From Gammaproteobacteria bacterium (GTDB taxonomy: Bacteria > Pseudomonadota > Gammaproteobacteria > Pseudomonadales > Halieaceae), in NCBI GenBank assembly GCA_029859085.1, contig JAOUDU010000108.1, forward strand, positions 1 through 7,760: DNA of 7,760 nt, read 5' to 3'. The notes beneath the pieces are model-generated. The model had not been told where the DNA came from and did no database searches. It saw nothing but the letters and a program-made list of their open reading frames with translations. How positions within the stretch are numbered: position 1 is the stretch's first letter; the number at the start of each line of letters is the position of its first letter. Below are positions 1-6,665 of this stretch, piece after piece. Both the position numbers and the translations under genes were made by a program.

Positions 1-1
1 C

Positions 2-259
2 ATGAACCGCAGTGTTGCCGATGTAAACGGGGGTGTCCTGCTGGTATCCCAGTTCACCCTGTCAGCGGATACCGCCAGGGGATTGCGACCGGGTTTTTCC
101 CGGGCGCTGGCGCCGGCGGAAGCGCAGGCCCTGTACGAATACATGCTGGCGGGTCTGCAGCGGCGGCATGCGCCTGTGGCAGCGGGCGTGTTCGGTGCAG
201 ATATGCAGGTCAGCCTTACCAATGACGGACCCGTGACCTTCCTGCTCGAGTCAGGCTGA
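2..259 (+). CDS. dtd: D-aminoacyl-tRNA deacylase, C-terminal part (5' end outside window)
   Basis: DTD hydrolyses D-amino acids mis-attached to tRNA in the cytoplasm and so keeps them out of translation. The visible 85 residues correspond to the C-terminal 60% of the usual ~145-residue protein. They contain both family signatures: SQFTL (with the flanking [15 protein letters not shown]), and near the end the NDGPVT motif within [16 protein letters not shown]. These two motifs form the cross-dimer active site in known DTDs. The ATG at position 2 aligns with an internal methionine of E. coli DTD, so it is not the true start and the gene continues to the left. The stop is TGA at 257-259. The last 9 bp overlap the 3' end of the convergent elaA. 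Identity is secure; only the upstream part is unknown. Confidence 0.95.
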   Translation: MNRSVADVNGGVLLVSQFTLSADTARGLRPGFSRALAPAEAQALYEYMLAGLQRRHAPVAAGVFGADMQVSLTNDGPVTFLLESG

Positions 260-706
260 GCGCGCGTACACCATCTGGATGTGCGGTATGCCGTCCTCGC
301 CGAACACATCGCCGTCAGCGCTGAAACCAAGGTCCGCATAGAACTCCCGCAGGTAGGCCTGGGCGTTGATCCGGATATCCTGTTCGGGCCAGCGACCCAG
401 GTTGTGCCTGATGCCGCGCTCCACCAGTTCCCGGCCGAGTTGCCTGCCCCTGGATTGCGCCCTGACGACAATGCGGCCGAGCGCGCTTTCGGGCCAGGCT
501 GTGCCTGGCGCGAGGCAGCGCTGGTAGGCGACCAGTTCATCCCGGTGCCAGCAGAGCATGTGGACGGCGCCCTGGTCGAGGTTGTCGAGGTCGAGGTAGG
601 CACAGTTCTGCTCCACTGCAAAAACTTCCTGTCGCAGGCGCAGCGCGGCGTAAAGTTGCAGTATGTCGAGCCCGGAAAATTCACAGGTCTGCCACAGGTG
701 GTCCAT
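251..706 (-). CDS. elaA: ElaA-type GNAT N-acetyltransferase
   Basis: This is a 151-residue single-domain cytoplasmic GNAT protein, a family that transfers acetyl from acetyl-CoA to an amine. It aligns by eye with E. coli ElaA over its length: [12 protein letters not shown] then Y.D.D (residues 24-41), DELVAY (56-61), GRIVV (77-81), the acetyl-CoA pyrophosphate loop RGRQLG (86-91), [14 protein letters not shown] (115-128) and EDGIPHI (137-143). The physiological substrate of ElaA is not firmly established, so none is assigned. The start is the ATG at 706-704. An AGGAGG Shine-Dalgarno lies at 723-718 on the same strand, 11 nt away, slightly long but strong. The gene is transcribed away from the CNB gene and ends inside dtd, a 9-bp convergent overlap. 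A hairpin sits in its presumed leader. Confidence 0.9.
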   Translation of the reverse strand: MDHLWQTCEFSGLDILQLYAALRLRQEVFAVEQNCAYLDLDNLDQGAVHMLCWHRDELVAYQRCLAPGTAWPESALGRIVVRAQSRGRQLGRELVERGIRHNLGRWPEQDIRINAQAYLREFYADLGFSADGDVFGEDGIPHIQMVYARSA

Positions 707-728
707 CTACCGGGAGTCCTCCTGACAA

Positions 729-760
729 AATCCGGGAGAAGCGTTCTCCCCCGCCGGATT
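729..760 (-). promoter_or_regulatory. Hairpin in the presumed elaA leader, followed by a short U run
   Basis: The arms are GGGAGAA (734-740) and TTCTCCC (744-750) around a GCG loop. The stem continues as AATCC (729-733) with GGATT (756-760) across a 5-nt bulge, giving 12 pairs in total. Read on the minus strand the stem is followed directly by TTTTG and then the elaA Shine-Dalgarno. This resembles a weak intrinsic terminator or attenuator, or a 5'-end stabilising hairpin. The pairing is seen directly; the role is inference. It could equally be a protein-binding site between the divergent genes. Confidence 0.5.
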
Positions 761-767
761 AGTTGCT

Positions 768-796
768 ACTATAGGTCGGAAACAGTAGCGGGAAAA
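768..796 (-). promoter_or_regulatory. Candidate elaA promoter
   Basis: On the minus strand TATAGT (773-768) matches the sigma70 -10 consensus at 5 of 6 positions. TTTTCC (796-791) lies 17 bp upstream as a poor -35. Transcription would begin near 761, placing the 729-760 hairpin at the extreme 5' end of the elaA mRNA. The same bases read on the plus strand give TACTAT (767-772), a weaker possible -10 for the CNB gene. Weak evidence. Confidence 0.3.
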
Positions 797-836
797 GAAT
801 TTAACTCTCCCACAAGCTGCAGACAGGGGTTAGCCG

Positions 837-1652
837 ATGTTGGCCGATGCTGAACTCGCGCAGGATTTTACAATACTCACCCGGCAGTACCGTGAACTGA
901 TCGACTCCCTGCTGGGAGTGGTCGGGATTCCCGGCATGCCGGTGGAAGTGGCGCCGGCCGGGGAGGGAAACTTTCGCGGCTATGACGGCAACCAGTTCTA
1001 TGTGGTGCAGCGCGGATCCATCAACGCTCACTACCAGGGCAAAACCGTATACACCCTGGAGGAGGGCGACATCCTGCTGCCGGATATCGCCGGCAGCGCC
1101 GACGACGACAGCACGGTTCATTACCGCAGCGCGGCCGGCGCCCGGCTGCACAGCTACCCCGCGCTGGAGTTCATGCGCCGGGTGTTCAGCGAGCCGGCGG
1201 CCATGCGCCTGTGGAGCAGGTTGCTGGTTACCTATGCCGGCCTGATGCTCCGTATCACCGCGGCCCACGTGCCCGAGGAGGCGCCGGCCACCCCGGGTTA
1301 CGAGGACTATGCGCCGGGAGAGATCATCATCCGCCAGGGTGACCGCGCGGATTACGTCTTCAATATGTCCAGCGGTGTGGCCGAGGTACTGGTCGACGAT
1401 ATCACCGTGGGGCGGATTGGCGAGGGTGAGATTTTCGGGGCCATGGCGGCGCTCACCCATGCCGATCGCAGTGCCACCGTGCGCGCCAAGACGGCCTGCT
1501 CGGTGGTAAAGGTGCCCAAGGAGCAGTTTACCGAACTTATCAAGAGCAACCCCGCCACCATCCACAGCCTGCTGGTCGATATGGCAAATTCAATCGTCAA
1601 TCTCAACGAACAGCTGGTGGGCCTGCGCGGTAGCAACCATGGTGTGAACTAG
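837..1652 (+). CDS. Stand-alone protein with two cyclic-nucleotide-binding-like domains
   Basis: This 271-residue soluble protein has no signal peptide or membrane segment. An N-terminal helix (about 5-28) precedes a beta-roll at about 45-115 (FYVVQRG, then [11 protein letters not shown]) that lacks a phosphate-binding cassette. A helical linker (about 117-145) leads to a canonical-looking CNB domain at about 158-245: [24 protein letters not shown], then FGAMAAL and RSATVRA. The cassette keeps the phosphate-binding Arg (R211). The Glu that contacts the ribose 2'-OH in PKA/CRP-type sites (FGE) is Ala here (A202). Only about 25 residues follow, so there is no DNA-binding HTH, kinase or channel. 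The start ATG has AGGGG 7 nt upstream. The gene is divergent from elaA and separated from parC by a hairpin terminator, so it is probably monocistronic. Family membership is secure; ligand and partner are unknown. Confidence 0.85.
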   Translation: MLADAELAQDFTILTRQYRELIDSLLGVVGIPGMPVEVAPAGEGNFRGYDGNQFYVVQRGSINAHYQGKTVYTLEEGDILLPDIAGSADDDSTVHYRSAAGARLHSYPALEFMRRVFSEPAAMRLWSRLLVTYAGLMLRITAAHVPEEAPATPGYEDYAPGEIIIRQGDRADYVFNMSSGVAEVLVDDITVGRIGEGEIFGAMAALTHADRSATVRAKTACSVVKVPKEQFTELIKSNPATIHSLLVDMANSIVNLNEQLVGLRGSNHGVN

Positions 1653-1653
1653 C

Positions 1654-1692
1654 GCCCCTGCCGGCTCTGCCGGCGGGCTTACAACAGTTTTT
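1654..1692 (+). terminator. Probable terminator after the CNB gene
   Basis: Starting two bases after the TAG stop, GCCC + GCCGGC (1654-1657, 1660-1665) pairs with GCCGGC + GGGC (1669-1678) around a TCT loop, with a CT bulge. A run of five T follows at 1688-1692. The T run is 9 nt beyond the stem rather than adjacent, so termination may be incomplete. The hairpin separates the CNB gene from parC within a 91-bp gap. Confidence 0.55.
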
Positions 1693-1743
1693 CCCCCAGG
1701 GCGTATTGCCCGGCTTAACTTTACCAGGACAGGCCATTACTTA

Positions 1744-3996
1744 ATGTCTGACATTCTCGAAATTGATAACGATGGCATCGAGCAGGTGTCGCTGAAGCAG
1801 TATGCGGAAAAGGCTTACCTGGACTATTCCATGTACGTCATCCTCGACCGCGCCCTGCCCCATGTGGGCGATGGCCTGAAGCCGGTGCAGCGGCGCATCG
1901 TTTACGCGATGAGCGAGCTCGGCCTGAAATCGAGCGCCAAGTACAAGAAGTCGGCGCGGACCGTCGGCGATGTCATCGGCAAGTTTCACCCCCACGGCGA
2001 CAGTGCCGCCTACGAGGCCATGGTGCTGATGGCCCAGGACTTCAGCTATCGCTATCCCCTGGTGGACGGGCAGGGTAACTGGGGTTCGCCGGACGACCCG
2101 AAATCCTTTGCGGCGATGCGCTACACCGAATCGCGCCTGACCGCCTATGCGGATGTGCTGCTGGCGGAACTCGGCCAGGGCACCGTCGACTGGGCCCCGA
2201 ACTTTGACGGCACCATGGACGAGCCGCGGGTATTGCCGGCCCAGGTACCCAATGTGCTCCTCAACGGTACCACCGGCATCGCGGTGGGCATGGCGACCGA
2301 TGTCCCACCCCACAACCTGCGGGAGGTGGTATCAGCGGCAATTCGCCTGCTGGAGGCCCCCAGGTCCACCGCGGCGGACTTGTGCGAACATGTGCTGGCG
2401 CCGGATTTCCCCACCGAGGCCGAAATCATCACGCCCCGGGAAGACATCCTCGCGATGTACGAGACCGGCCGCGGCAGCCTGCGCATGCGCGCGGTCTGGG
2501 AGCGCGACGGCGGCGACCTGGTGATCACTGCCCTGCCCTACCAGGTATCGGGCTCGCGGGTGCTGGAACAGATTGCCCAGCAGATGCAGGCAAAAAAACT
2601 GCCGATGGTCGCCGACCTGCGGGACGAATCGGATCACGAGGACCCCACCCGGCTGGTTATCGTGCCCCGCTCGAACCGCATCGATGCCGAAGGCCTGATG
2701 AACCACCTGTTTGCCACCACCGACCTCGAGCGCAGCTACCGGGTCAACCTGAATATGATCGGCATCGACGGCCGTCCGGGGGTGAAGTCGCTCGATAAAA
2801 TTCTGCGGGAGTGGCTGTCGTTTCGAACCGACACGGTCCGGCGCAGGCTTGAGTACCGCCTGGAGCGGGTGCTTAAACGCCTGCATATACTCGAAGGCTA
2901 TCTCATCGCGTTCCTCAATATCGATGAGGTCATCCATATCATCCGCACCGAGGACAAGCCCAAGCCCGCGCTGATGCAGCGTTTCGGTTTGAGCGATCCG
3001 CAGGCGGAGGCGGTGCTGGAACTGAAGTTGCGCAACCTCGCCAGGCTGGAAGAAATCAGTATCCGGGGCGAGCAGGACGAGTTGGCCAGTGAGCGCGACG
3101 AACTGCAGAAAATCCTGGGCAGCGCAGCCAGGCTCAAGACCCTTATCAAGAACGAATTGCTCGCGGTTGCCGAAAAATACGGCGACAAGCGCCGTTCTCC
3201 CCTGGTGCAACGGGAGGAAGCGAAAGCCTTCAGCGAACTGGAGATGGTGAGTGCCGACCCGGTGACGGTAGTGATCTCGGAGAAAGGCTGGATTCGCGGC
3301 GCCAGGGGCCACGACATCGATCCCGCCAGCCTCAGCTACAAGTCCGGGGACAGTTTCAAGATGGCGGCGCACGGGCGCAGTAACCAGCCGGTGGTGATAC
3401 TGGATTCCACCGGCCGTGCCTACACCGTGGCCAGCCACAACCTGCCCTCCGCCAGGGGCCAGGGTGAGCCGCTCACAGGGCGCATCAACCCCCCATCGGG
3501 CGCGACATTCGAGGGCTTGATGATGGGCCGCGAGGACCAGCTGTTCCTGCTGGCCAGCGATGCCGGCTACGGCTTCGTGGCCAGGCTGGGGGACCTGCAG
3601 ACCAAGAACCGTGCGGGCAAAGCGGCCATCAGCCTGCCGGGGGGAAGCCGGGTGCTGCAACCGGCGTCGATTTCCGCCGTCGAGGGCGCCTGGGTCGCCG
3701 CCGCGAGCAACGAGGGGCGGCTGCTGGTGTTCCCGCTGGCGGACCTGCCGCAGCTGGCCCGGGGCAAGGGCAACAAGATCATCGGCATTCCCTCCGCCAG
3801 GGTTCTGAGCCGCGACGAATTCGTGGTGGGGGTGCAGGTGATAACCGGGCAGGACAGTCTCGTGGTAGAGGCGGGGAAGCGACACATCAAGCTGAAATTC
3901 TCCGAGCTCGAGCACTACCGCGGGGAGCGGGGCCGGCGCGGCAACAAGCTGCCGCGGGGCTTCCAGAAAGTGGACACCATCCGCGTCGAGCGCTGA
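1744..3996 (+). CDS. parC: DNA topoisomerase IV subunit A (ParC)
   Basis: ParC is the DNA-cleaving subunit of topoisomerase IV, which with ParE decatenates daughter chromosomes and relaxes supercoils. The 750-residue product is close to the 752 of E. coli ParC. The breakage-reunion core spans about 1-500. It holds [16 protein letters not shown] and the ParC signature [17 protein letters not shown], in which Tyr127 is the DNA-linking tyrosine (E. coli Tyr120). The C-terminal beta-pinwheel begins near 505 and ends with a [19 protein letters not shown] segment. ParC rather than GyrA is indicated by length, the PDDPKSF motif and the absence of a QRRGGKG GyrA box. In the quinolone-resistance region Ser87 and Glu91 (E. 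coli Ser80 and Glu84) are wild-type. The ATG start has AGGACAGG ending 10 nt upstream. parE is not in the window. The TGA abuts the stop of the next, convergent gene. Confidence 0.97.
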   Translation: MSDILEIDNDGIEQVSLKQYAEKAYLDYSMYVILDRALPHVGDGLKPVQRRIVYAMSELGLKSSAKYKKSARTVGDVIGKFHPHGDSAAYEAMVLMAQDFSYRYPLVDGQGNWGSPDDPKSFAAMRYTESRLTAYADVLLAELGQGTVDWAPNFDGTMDEPRVLPAQVPNVLLNGTTGIAVGMATDVPPHNLREVVSAAIRLLEAPRSTAADLCEHVLAPDFPTEAEIITPREDILAMYETGRGSLRMRAVWERDGGDLVITALPYQVSGSRVLEQIAQQMQAKKLPMVADLRDESDHEDPTRLVIVPRSNRIDAEGLMNHLFATTDLERSYRVNLNMIGIDGRPGVKSLDKILREWLSFRTDTVRRRLEYRLERVLKRLHILEGYLIAFLNIDEVIHIIRTEDKPKPALMQRFGLSDPQAEAVLELKLRNLARLEEISIRGEQDELASERDELQKILGSAARLKTLIKNELLAVAEKYGDKRRSPLVQREEAKAFSELEMVSADPVTVVISEKGWIRGARGHDIDPASLSYKSGDSFKMAAHGRSNQPVVILDSTGRAYTVASHNLPSARGQGEPLTGRINPPSGATFEGLMMGREDQLFLLASDAGYGFVARLGDLQTKNRAGKAAISLPGGSRVLQPASISAVEGAWVAAASNEGRLLVFPLADLPQLARGKGNKIIGIPSARVLSRDEFVVGVQVITGQDSLVVEAGKRHIKLKFSELEHYRGERGRRGNKLPRGFQKVDTIRVER

Positions 3997-5247
3997 TCAG
4001 CCCCGGGCGGGGTCCAGCAGCCGCCTCAGAATCAGGCGCAGCTGTCGCTCCAGCAGGTCCTGGTAGGGTTCGGCGAACTCCTCCAGCATCGCAAAGTCCA
4101 TTACCTCGGTGGCCTCGTGTTGCAGGCGGCTGGCGATATCCGGGTCCTCGCAAACCACGGGGGAGAGCAGGATTCGCGGTGGCCGGTTGGCGCAGATGGC
4201 CTCCAGCTCATCGAGGGTGTGCTGGATATACAGGCCGGGGTAGATGTCCGCCGGGTCCCCTACACCCAGTTCACTCTGCGAAATAGCCATCGCCATGGAC
4301 AGGGTCCTGCGCATCTGCTGCTCCAGTTCGGGGCTGGCCGACTGAATCAACCAGGCGCATGAAGCCGCCCGGAAGGCGGCGCTGCCGGCGCTGTTCGGTC
4401 CGCTGAAATAAATGGCCAGGCCGAACTGGCGCGCCACCTGCAGGTCCCCCGCGTAAAAATTTGCCGCCGCCAGTACCAGTTGGTGCAGCCGGTTGGTGTA
4501 GCGGTGCAGCGCCTGCTCATCCAGGGTATCGACGTAATCCGCCAGGCTCGTGAGGTGCAGGTAGAGCACGGCGGTGGTGCGGTAATTTTCCTCTCGCGGA
4601 TTGGTCTCGCTGCGGGTGCGCAGCAGGTCCATGGGAAGCGCGCTTATGTTGCGTGCGAGGGATGCCAGTTCGTTCCTGGCAACGGGGTCCACCGCCTGGT
4701 CTTCCAGCGCTATCGACCGGGCGAGGTCGCCCAGCTGGTTGGCGAGGCGCTGGCTGAAGTGCCTGGTGGTGATATACACGGTCAGGCTGAGCAGAACCGC
4801 CAACCCCAGCAGGCTCAGCACGAATTGCAGACGGGCGGCGCCGGCATCGTCGGTGCTGATCGTGATCACAACTTTTCCGGCGATATCCGATTCCACCCGC
4901 ACCTGAGCACTGTACTGCTGGAGGTTCTGGCCGAGGGCTTTGCCGGCCTGGCCCAGCGCCTTGCCCTCGACGTCAAAGATTGCCACTTCCTCCGCCGAGG
5001 ATGATTCGAGGAATCGCTGCAGTGAAGCCGCGACACTCAACAGGTCGCCGGTCTCCAGCGCCGCACTGATGCGGGTGGCGATCTGGCGGGCCAGCGCCGA
5101 GCCGTATTCCTCCTGCTGTTGCAATTGCATATGGCGGGTGGATATGGCGGCCAGGGTCACCAGGGCGAAGCTGACCAGCAGGCACATACCGGCTGTGGCG
5201 AGCGCCAGTTGTTGGCTTAGGCTACTGTTCCTCAGGGGGTTTTTCAC
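3997..5247 (-). CDS. YtjB/AhpA-like two-TM membrane protein with a degenerate cyclase-like domain
   Basis: With a GTG start at 5247 the product has 416 residues. There is a short basic N-terminus, TM1 at about 14-36, a periplasmic region (about 40-138), TM2 at about 140-161, and a HAMP-like linker to about 209. A cytoplasmic domain at about 223-392 follows. Its order of elements mimics class III nucleotide cyclases: strand AVLYLHL, a long helix, hairpin VARQFG/LAIYFSG, helix AAFRAASCAWLI, then HTLDELEAICANRPPRILLSPVV. The two metal-binding Asp positions are His231 and Phe275, so catalysis is unlikely. Divergence from serB recalls E. coli ytjB/smp, but that protein is about 214 residues and lacks this domain. 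The frame stays open to an ATG at 5406. The preceding 53 codons look non-coding and cross the likely promoter, so GTG is preferred, although its Shine-Dalgarno is poor. Function unknown. Confidence 0.8.
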   Translation of the reverse strand: MKNPLRNSSLSQQLALATAGMCLLVSFALVTLAAISTRHMQLQQQEEYGSALARQIATRISAALETGDLLSVAASLQRFLESSSAEEVAIFDVEGKALGQAGKALGQNLQQYSAQVRVESDIAGKVVITISTDDAGAARLQFVLSLLGLAVLLSLTVYITTRHFSQRLANQLGDLARSIALEDQAVDPVARNELASLARNISALPMDLLRTRSETNPREENYRTTAVLYLHLTSLADYVDTLDEQALHRYTNRLHQLVLAAANFYAGDLQVARQFGLAIYFSGPNSAGSAAFRAASCAWLIQSASPELEQQMRRTLSMAMAISQSELGVGDPADIYPGLYIQHTLDELEAICANRPPRILLSPVVCEDPDIASRLQHEATEVMDFAMLEEFAEPYQDLLERQLRLILRRLLDPARG

Positions 5248-5282
5248 GCGGGTCTGCAGGCTACCGTATTGGGACGCGGGCC

Positions 5283-5288
5283 AGTATA
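5283..5288 (-). promoter_or_regulatory. Candidate -10 box for the membrane-protein gene
   Basis: TATACT on the minus strand (5288-5283) matches the -10 consensus at 5 of 6 positions, and no convincing -35 is seen. Transcription would start near 5276, about 29 nt before the GTG at 5247. This fits the GTG start and rules against the upstream ATG at 5406. Confidence 0.4.
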
Positions 5289-5297
5289 AACCAGAGC

Positions 5298-5334
5298 TGG
5301 CGCAGGGGGAGACTTTTGTGCCACACCTGCGCCA
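5298..5334. repeat. 9-bp perfect inverted repeat in the divergent intergenic region
   Basis: TGGCGCAGG (5298-5306) and CCTGCGCCA (5326-5334) are exact inverted complements separated by 19 nt. They lie immediately upstream of the minus-strand -10 at 5288-5283 and before the plus-strand -10 at 5374. A dimeric regulator could bind here and overlap the membrane-protein promoter. The repeat is seen directly; the operator role is inference, and chance in GC-rich DNA is possible. Confidence 0.35.
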
Positions 5335-5373
5335 CGGCCTGCCCTTTGCTTCCCAGTGCTCCGCGCGAGCGGG

Positions 5374-5379
5374 TAGAAT
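5374..5379 (+). promoter_or_regulatory. Candidate -10 box for serB
   Basis: TAGAAT matches the -10 consensus at 5 of 6 positions. It sits 32 bp before the serB GTG, giving a leader of roughly 25 nt. TTGCTT (5346-5351) is the best -35-like hexamer, but its 22-bp spacing is too long for a standard promoter. Modest evidence. Confidence 0.4.
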
Positions 5380-5411
5380 ACGCGCCTTGCCATTATCCCT
5401 GGACATCTTCA

Positions 5412-6665
5412 GTGAATGACATATTGCTGCTGAGTATTTCCGGTGAGGACCAGCCGGGCCTCACCGCCGGGATCACTGCGATCCTGGCGGCGCATTCGGT
5501 CAACGTGCTGGACATCGGCCAGGCGGTCATTCATGCGACGCTGTCCATGGGGGTGCTGGTGGAAGTCCCCGGCGACTGCGATTCCGGGGGCATGAGCCAG
5601 GCTTTAAAGGACTATGCGGAAGCTCGCGGCATGCAGGCGCGAATCACCCGGGTATCCCCCGACAGTTACGCCCTCTGGGTGCAGGCCCAGGGCCGGGCCC
5701 GCTATATCATCACGCTGCTGGCGCGCAAGATAACCGCTGACCAGTTGTCCCGGGTTACCGCCGTGGTATCCCGGCACGGCCTGAATATTGATGGTATCAG
5801 CCGCCTGTCAGGGCGCATTCCGCTGGGTGAGCTGCCGGCACTCAGCAAGGCCTGCGTTGAGTTTTCGGTGCGGGGTCAGCTGCAGGACTCCAACCTGTTC
5901 CGGCGCGACCTGCTGGAGGTCGCCGGCGCCCTCGACGTGGACCTGGCGTTCCAGCAGGACACGATGTACCGCCGCAACCGCCGCCTTGTCGTGTTTGACA
6001 TGGACTCAACCCTGATAGAGGCGGAGGTCATCGATGAACTGGCGCGCCGCGCCGGGGTTGGCGACCAGGTCAGCGCCATAACCGAGCGGGCCATGCGCGG
6101 CGAGATCGACTTCAGCGAAAGCTTCCGGGCCCGGGTGGCACTGCTGCAGGGACTGCGGGAGGAGGCTCTGGAACAGGTGGCGAGCGAGCTGAAGATAACC
6201 GAGGGCGCGGAACACCTGATTACCACGCTGCGCACCCTGGGCTACAAGACCGCGATACTATCCGGGGGTTTTACCTACTTCGCCCGCTACCTGCAGAGCC
6301 GGCTCGGAATTGACTATATCCACGCCAATGAGCTCGATATCGCCGACGGGCTGGTGACGGGCAGGGTGGTGGGCCCGATCGTCGACGGCGCGCGCAAAGC
6401 CCAATTGCTGCGTGAGCTGGCCGGCCAGCAAAACATAGACCTGCAGCAGGTGATTGCGGTGGGTGATGGCGCCAATGACCTGCCGATGCTCAGCATCGCG
6501 GGCCTGGGTATAGCCTTCAGGGCCAAACCCCTGGTCAAGCAGTCAGCGGAGCAGTCGATATCGACCCTGGGCCTGGATGCGATTCTGTACCTGCTGGGGC
6601 TTTCCGACCGCTACCAGAATCACGCCAGTAACCGCAAGCAGCCGTCAGATATTGGTCCACAATGA
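5412..6665 (+). CDS. serB: Phosphoserine phosphatase (SerB), two ACT-like domains plus HAD domain
   Basis: SerB dephosphorylates O-phospho-L-serine to L-serine, the last step of the phosphorylated serine pathway, in the cytoplasm. From the GTG at 5412 the product has 417 residues. A first ACT-like domain spans about 1-80 (GEDQPGLTAGIT, then NVLDIGQAVIH) and a second about 95-180 (LNIDGISRLSGRIPL). The HAD domain then carries DMDST (196-200; the first Asp is the nucleophile), Ser284 in ILSGGF, Lys329 in ARKAQL, and GDGAND (351-356). The two-ACT layout is Pseudomonas-like; E. coli SerB is shorter. The frame is open upstream to an ATG at 5316. However, homologous sequence begins right at the GTG, and the candidate promoter lies between. 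The Shine-Dalgarno (GGA, 8 nt upstream) is weak. The polar tail after LLGLSDR overlaps the convergent PilZ-like gene by 21 bp. Confidence 0.96.
   Translation: MNDILLLSISGEDQPGLTAGITAILAAHSVNVLDIGQAVIHATLSMGVLVEVPGDCDSGGMSQALKDYAEARGMQARITRVSPDSYALWVQAQGRARYIITLLARKITADQLSRVTAVVSRHGLNIDGISRLSGRIPLGELPALSKACVEFSVRGQLQDSNLFRRDLLEVAGALDVDLAFQQDTMYRRNRRLVVFDMDSTLIEAEVIDELARRAGVGDQVSAITERAMRGEIDFSESFRARVALLQGLREEALEQVASELKITEGAEHLITTLRTLGYKTAILSGGFTYFARYLQSRLGIDYIHANELDIADGLVTGRVVGPIVDGARKAQLLRELAGQQNIDLQQVIAVGDGANDLPMLSIAGLGIAFRAKPLVKQSAEQSISTLGLDAILYLLGLSDRYQNHASNRKQPSDIGPQ

Noticed and set aside
281..853. 190-codon plus-strand frame opposite elaA
   Set aside because: The opposite strand encodes a full ElaA with all its motifs; this frame has no recognisable features.
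801..1565. 254-codon minus-strand frame opposite the CNB gene
   Set aside because: Antisense shadow: no homology recognised, and it covers both the start and the domain core of the well-supported CNB gene.
1693..1743. Search for a parC promoter in the gap after the terminator
   Set aside because: TTGCCC (1706-1711) and TTAACT (1715-1720) resemble promoter hexamers but are only 3 bp apart; no pair with acceptable spacing was found.
3040..3801. Repeated GCCAGG hexamer (3040, 3127, 3301, 3451, 3580, 3796)
   Set aside because: All six are in the parC frame and encode Ala-Arg. AGG also follows other codons in parC, so codon usage is enough to explain it; a genome-wide count would be needed to claim a DNA motif.
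2332..3915. 527-codon open frame on the minus strand opposite parC
   Set aside because: It lies wholly antisense to a clear parC. Its translation has no recognisable domain and is rich in His, Gln, Gly and Arg, as expected from the antisense of a GC-rich gene.
4001..4012. CCCC/GGGG short hairpin beside the parC and membrane-protein stops, considered as a bidirectional terminator
   Set aside because: Only four pairs, no T run on either strand, and it lies inside the last codons of the minus-strand gene.
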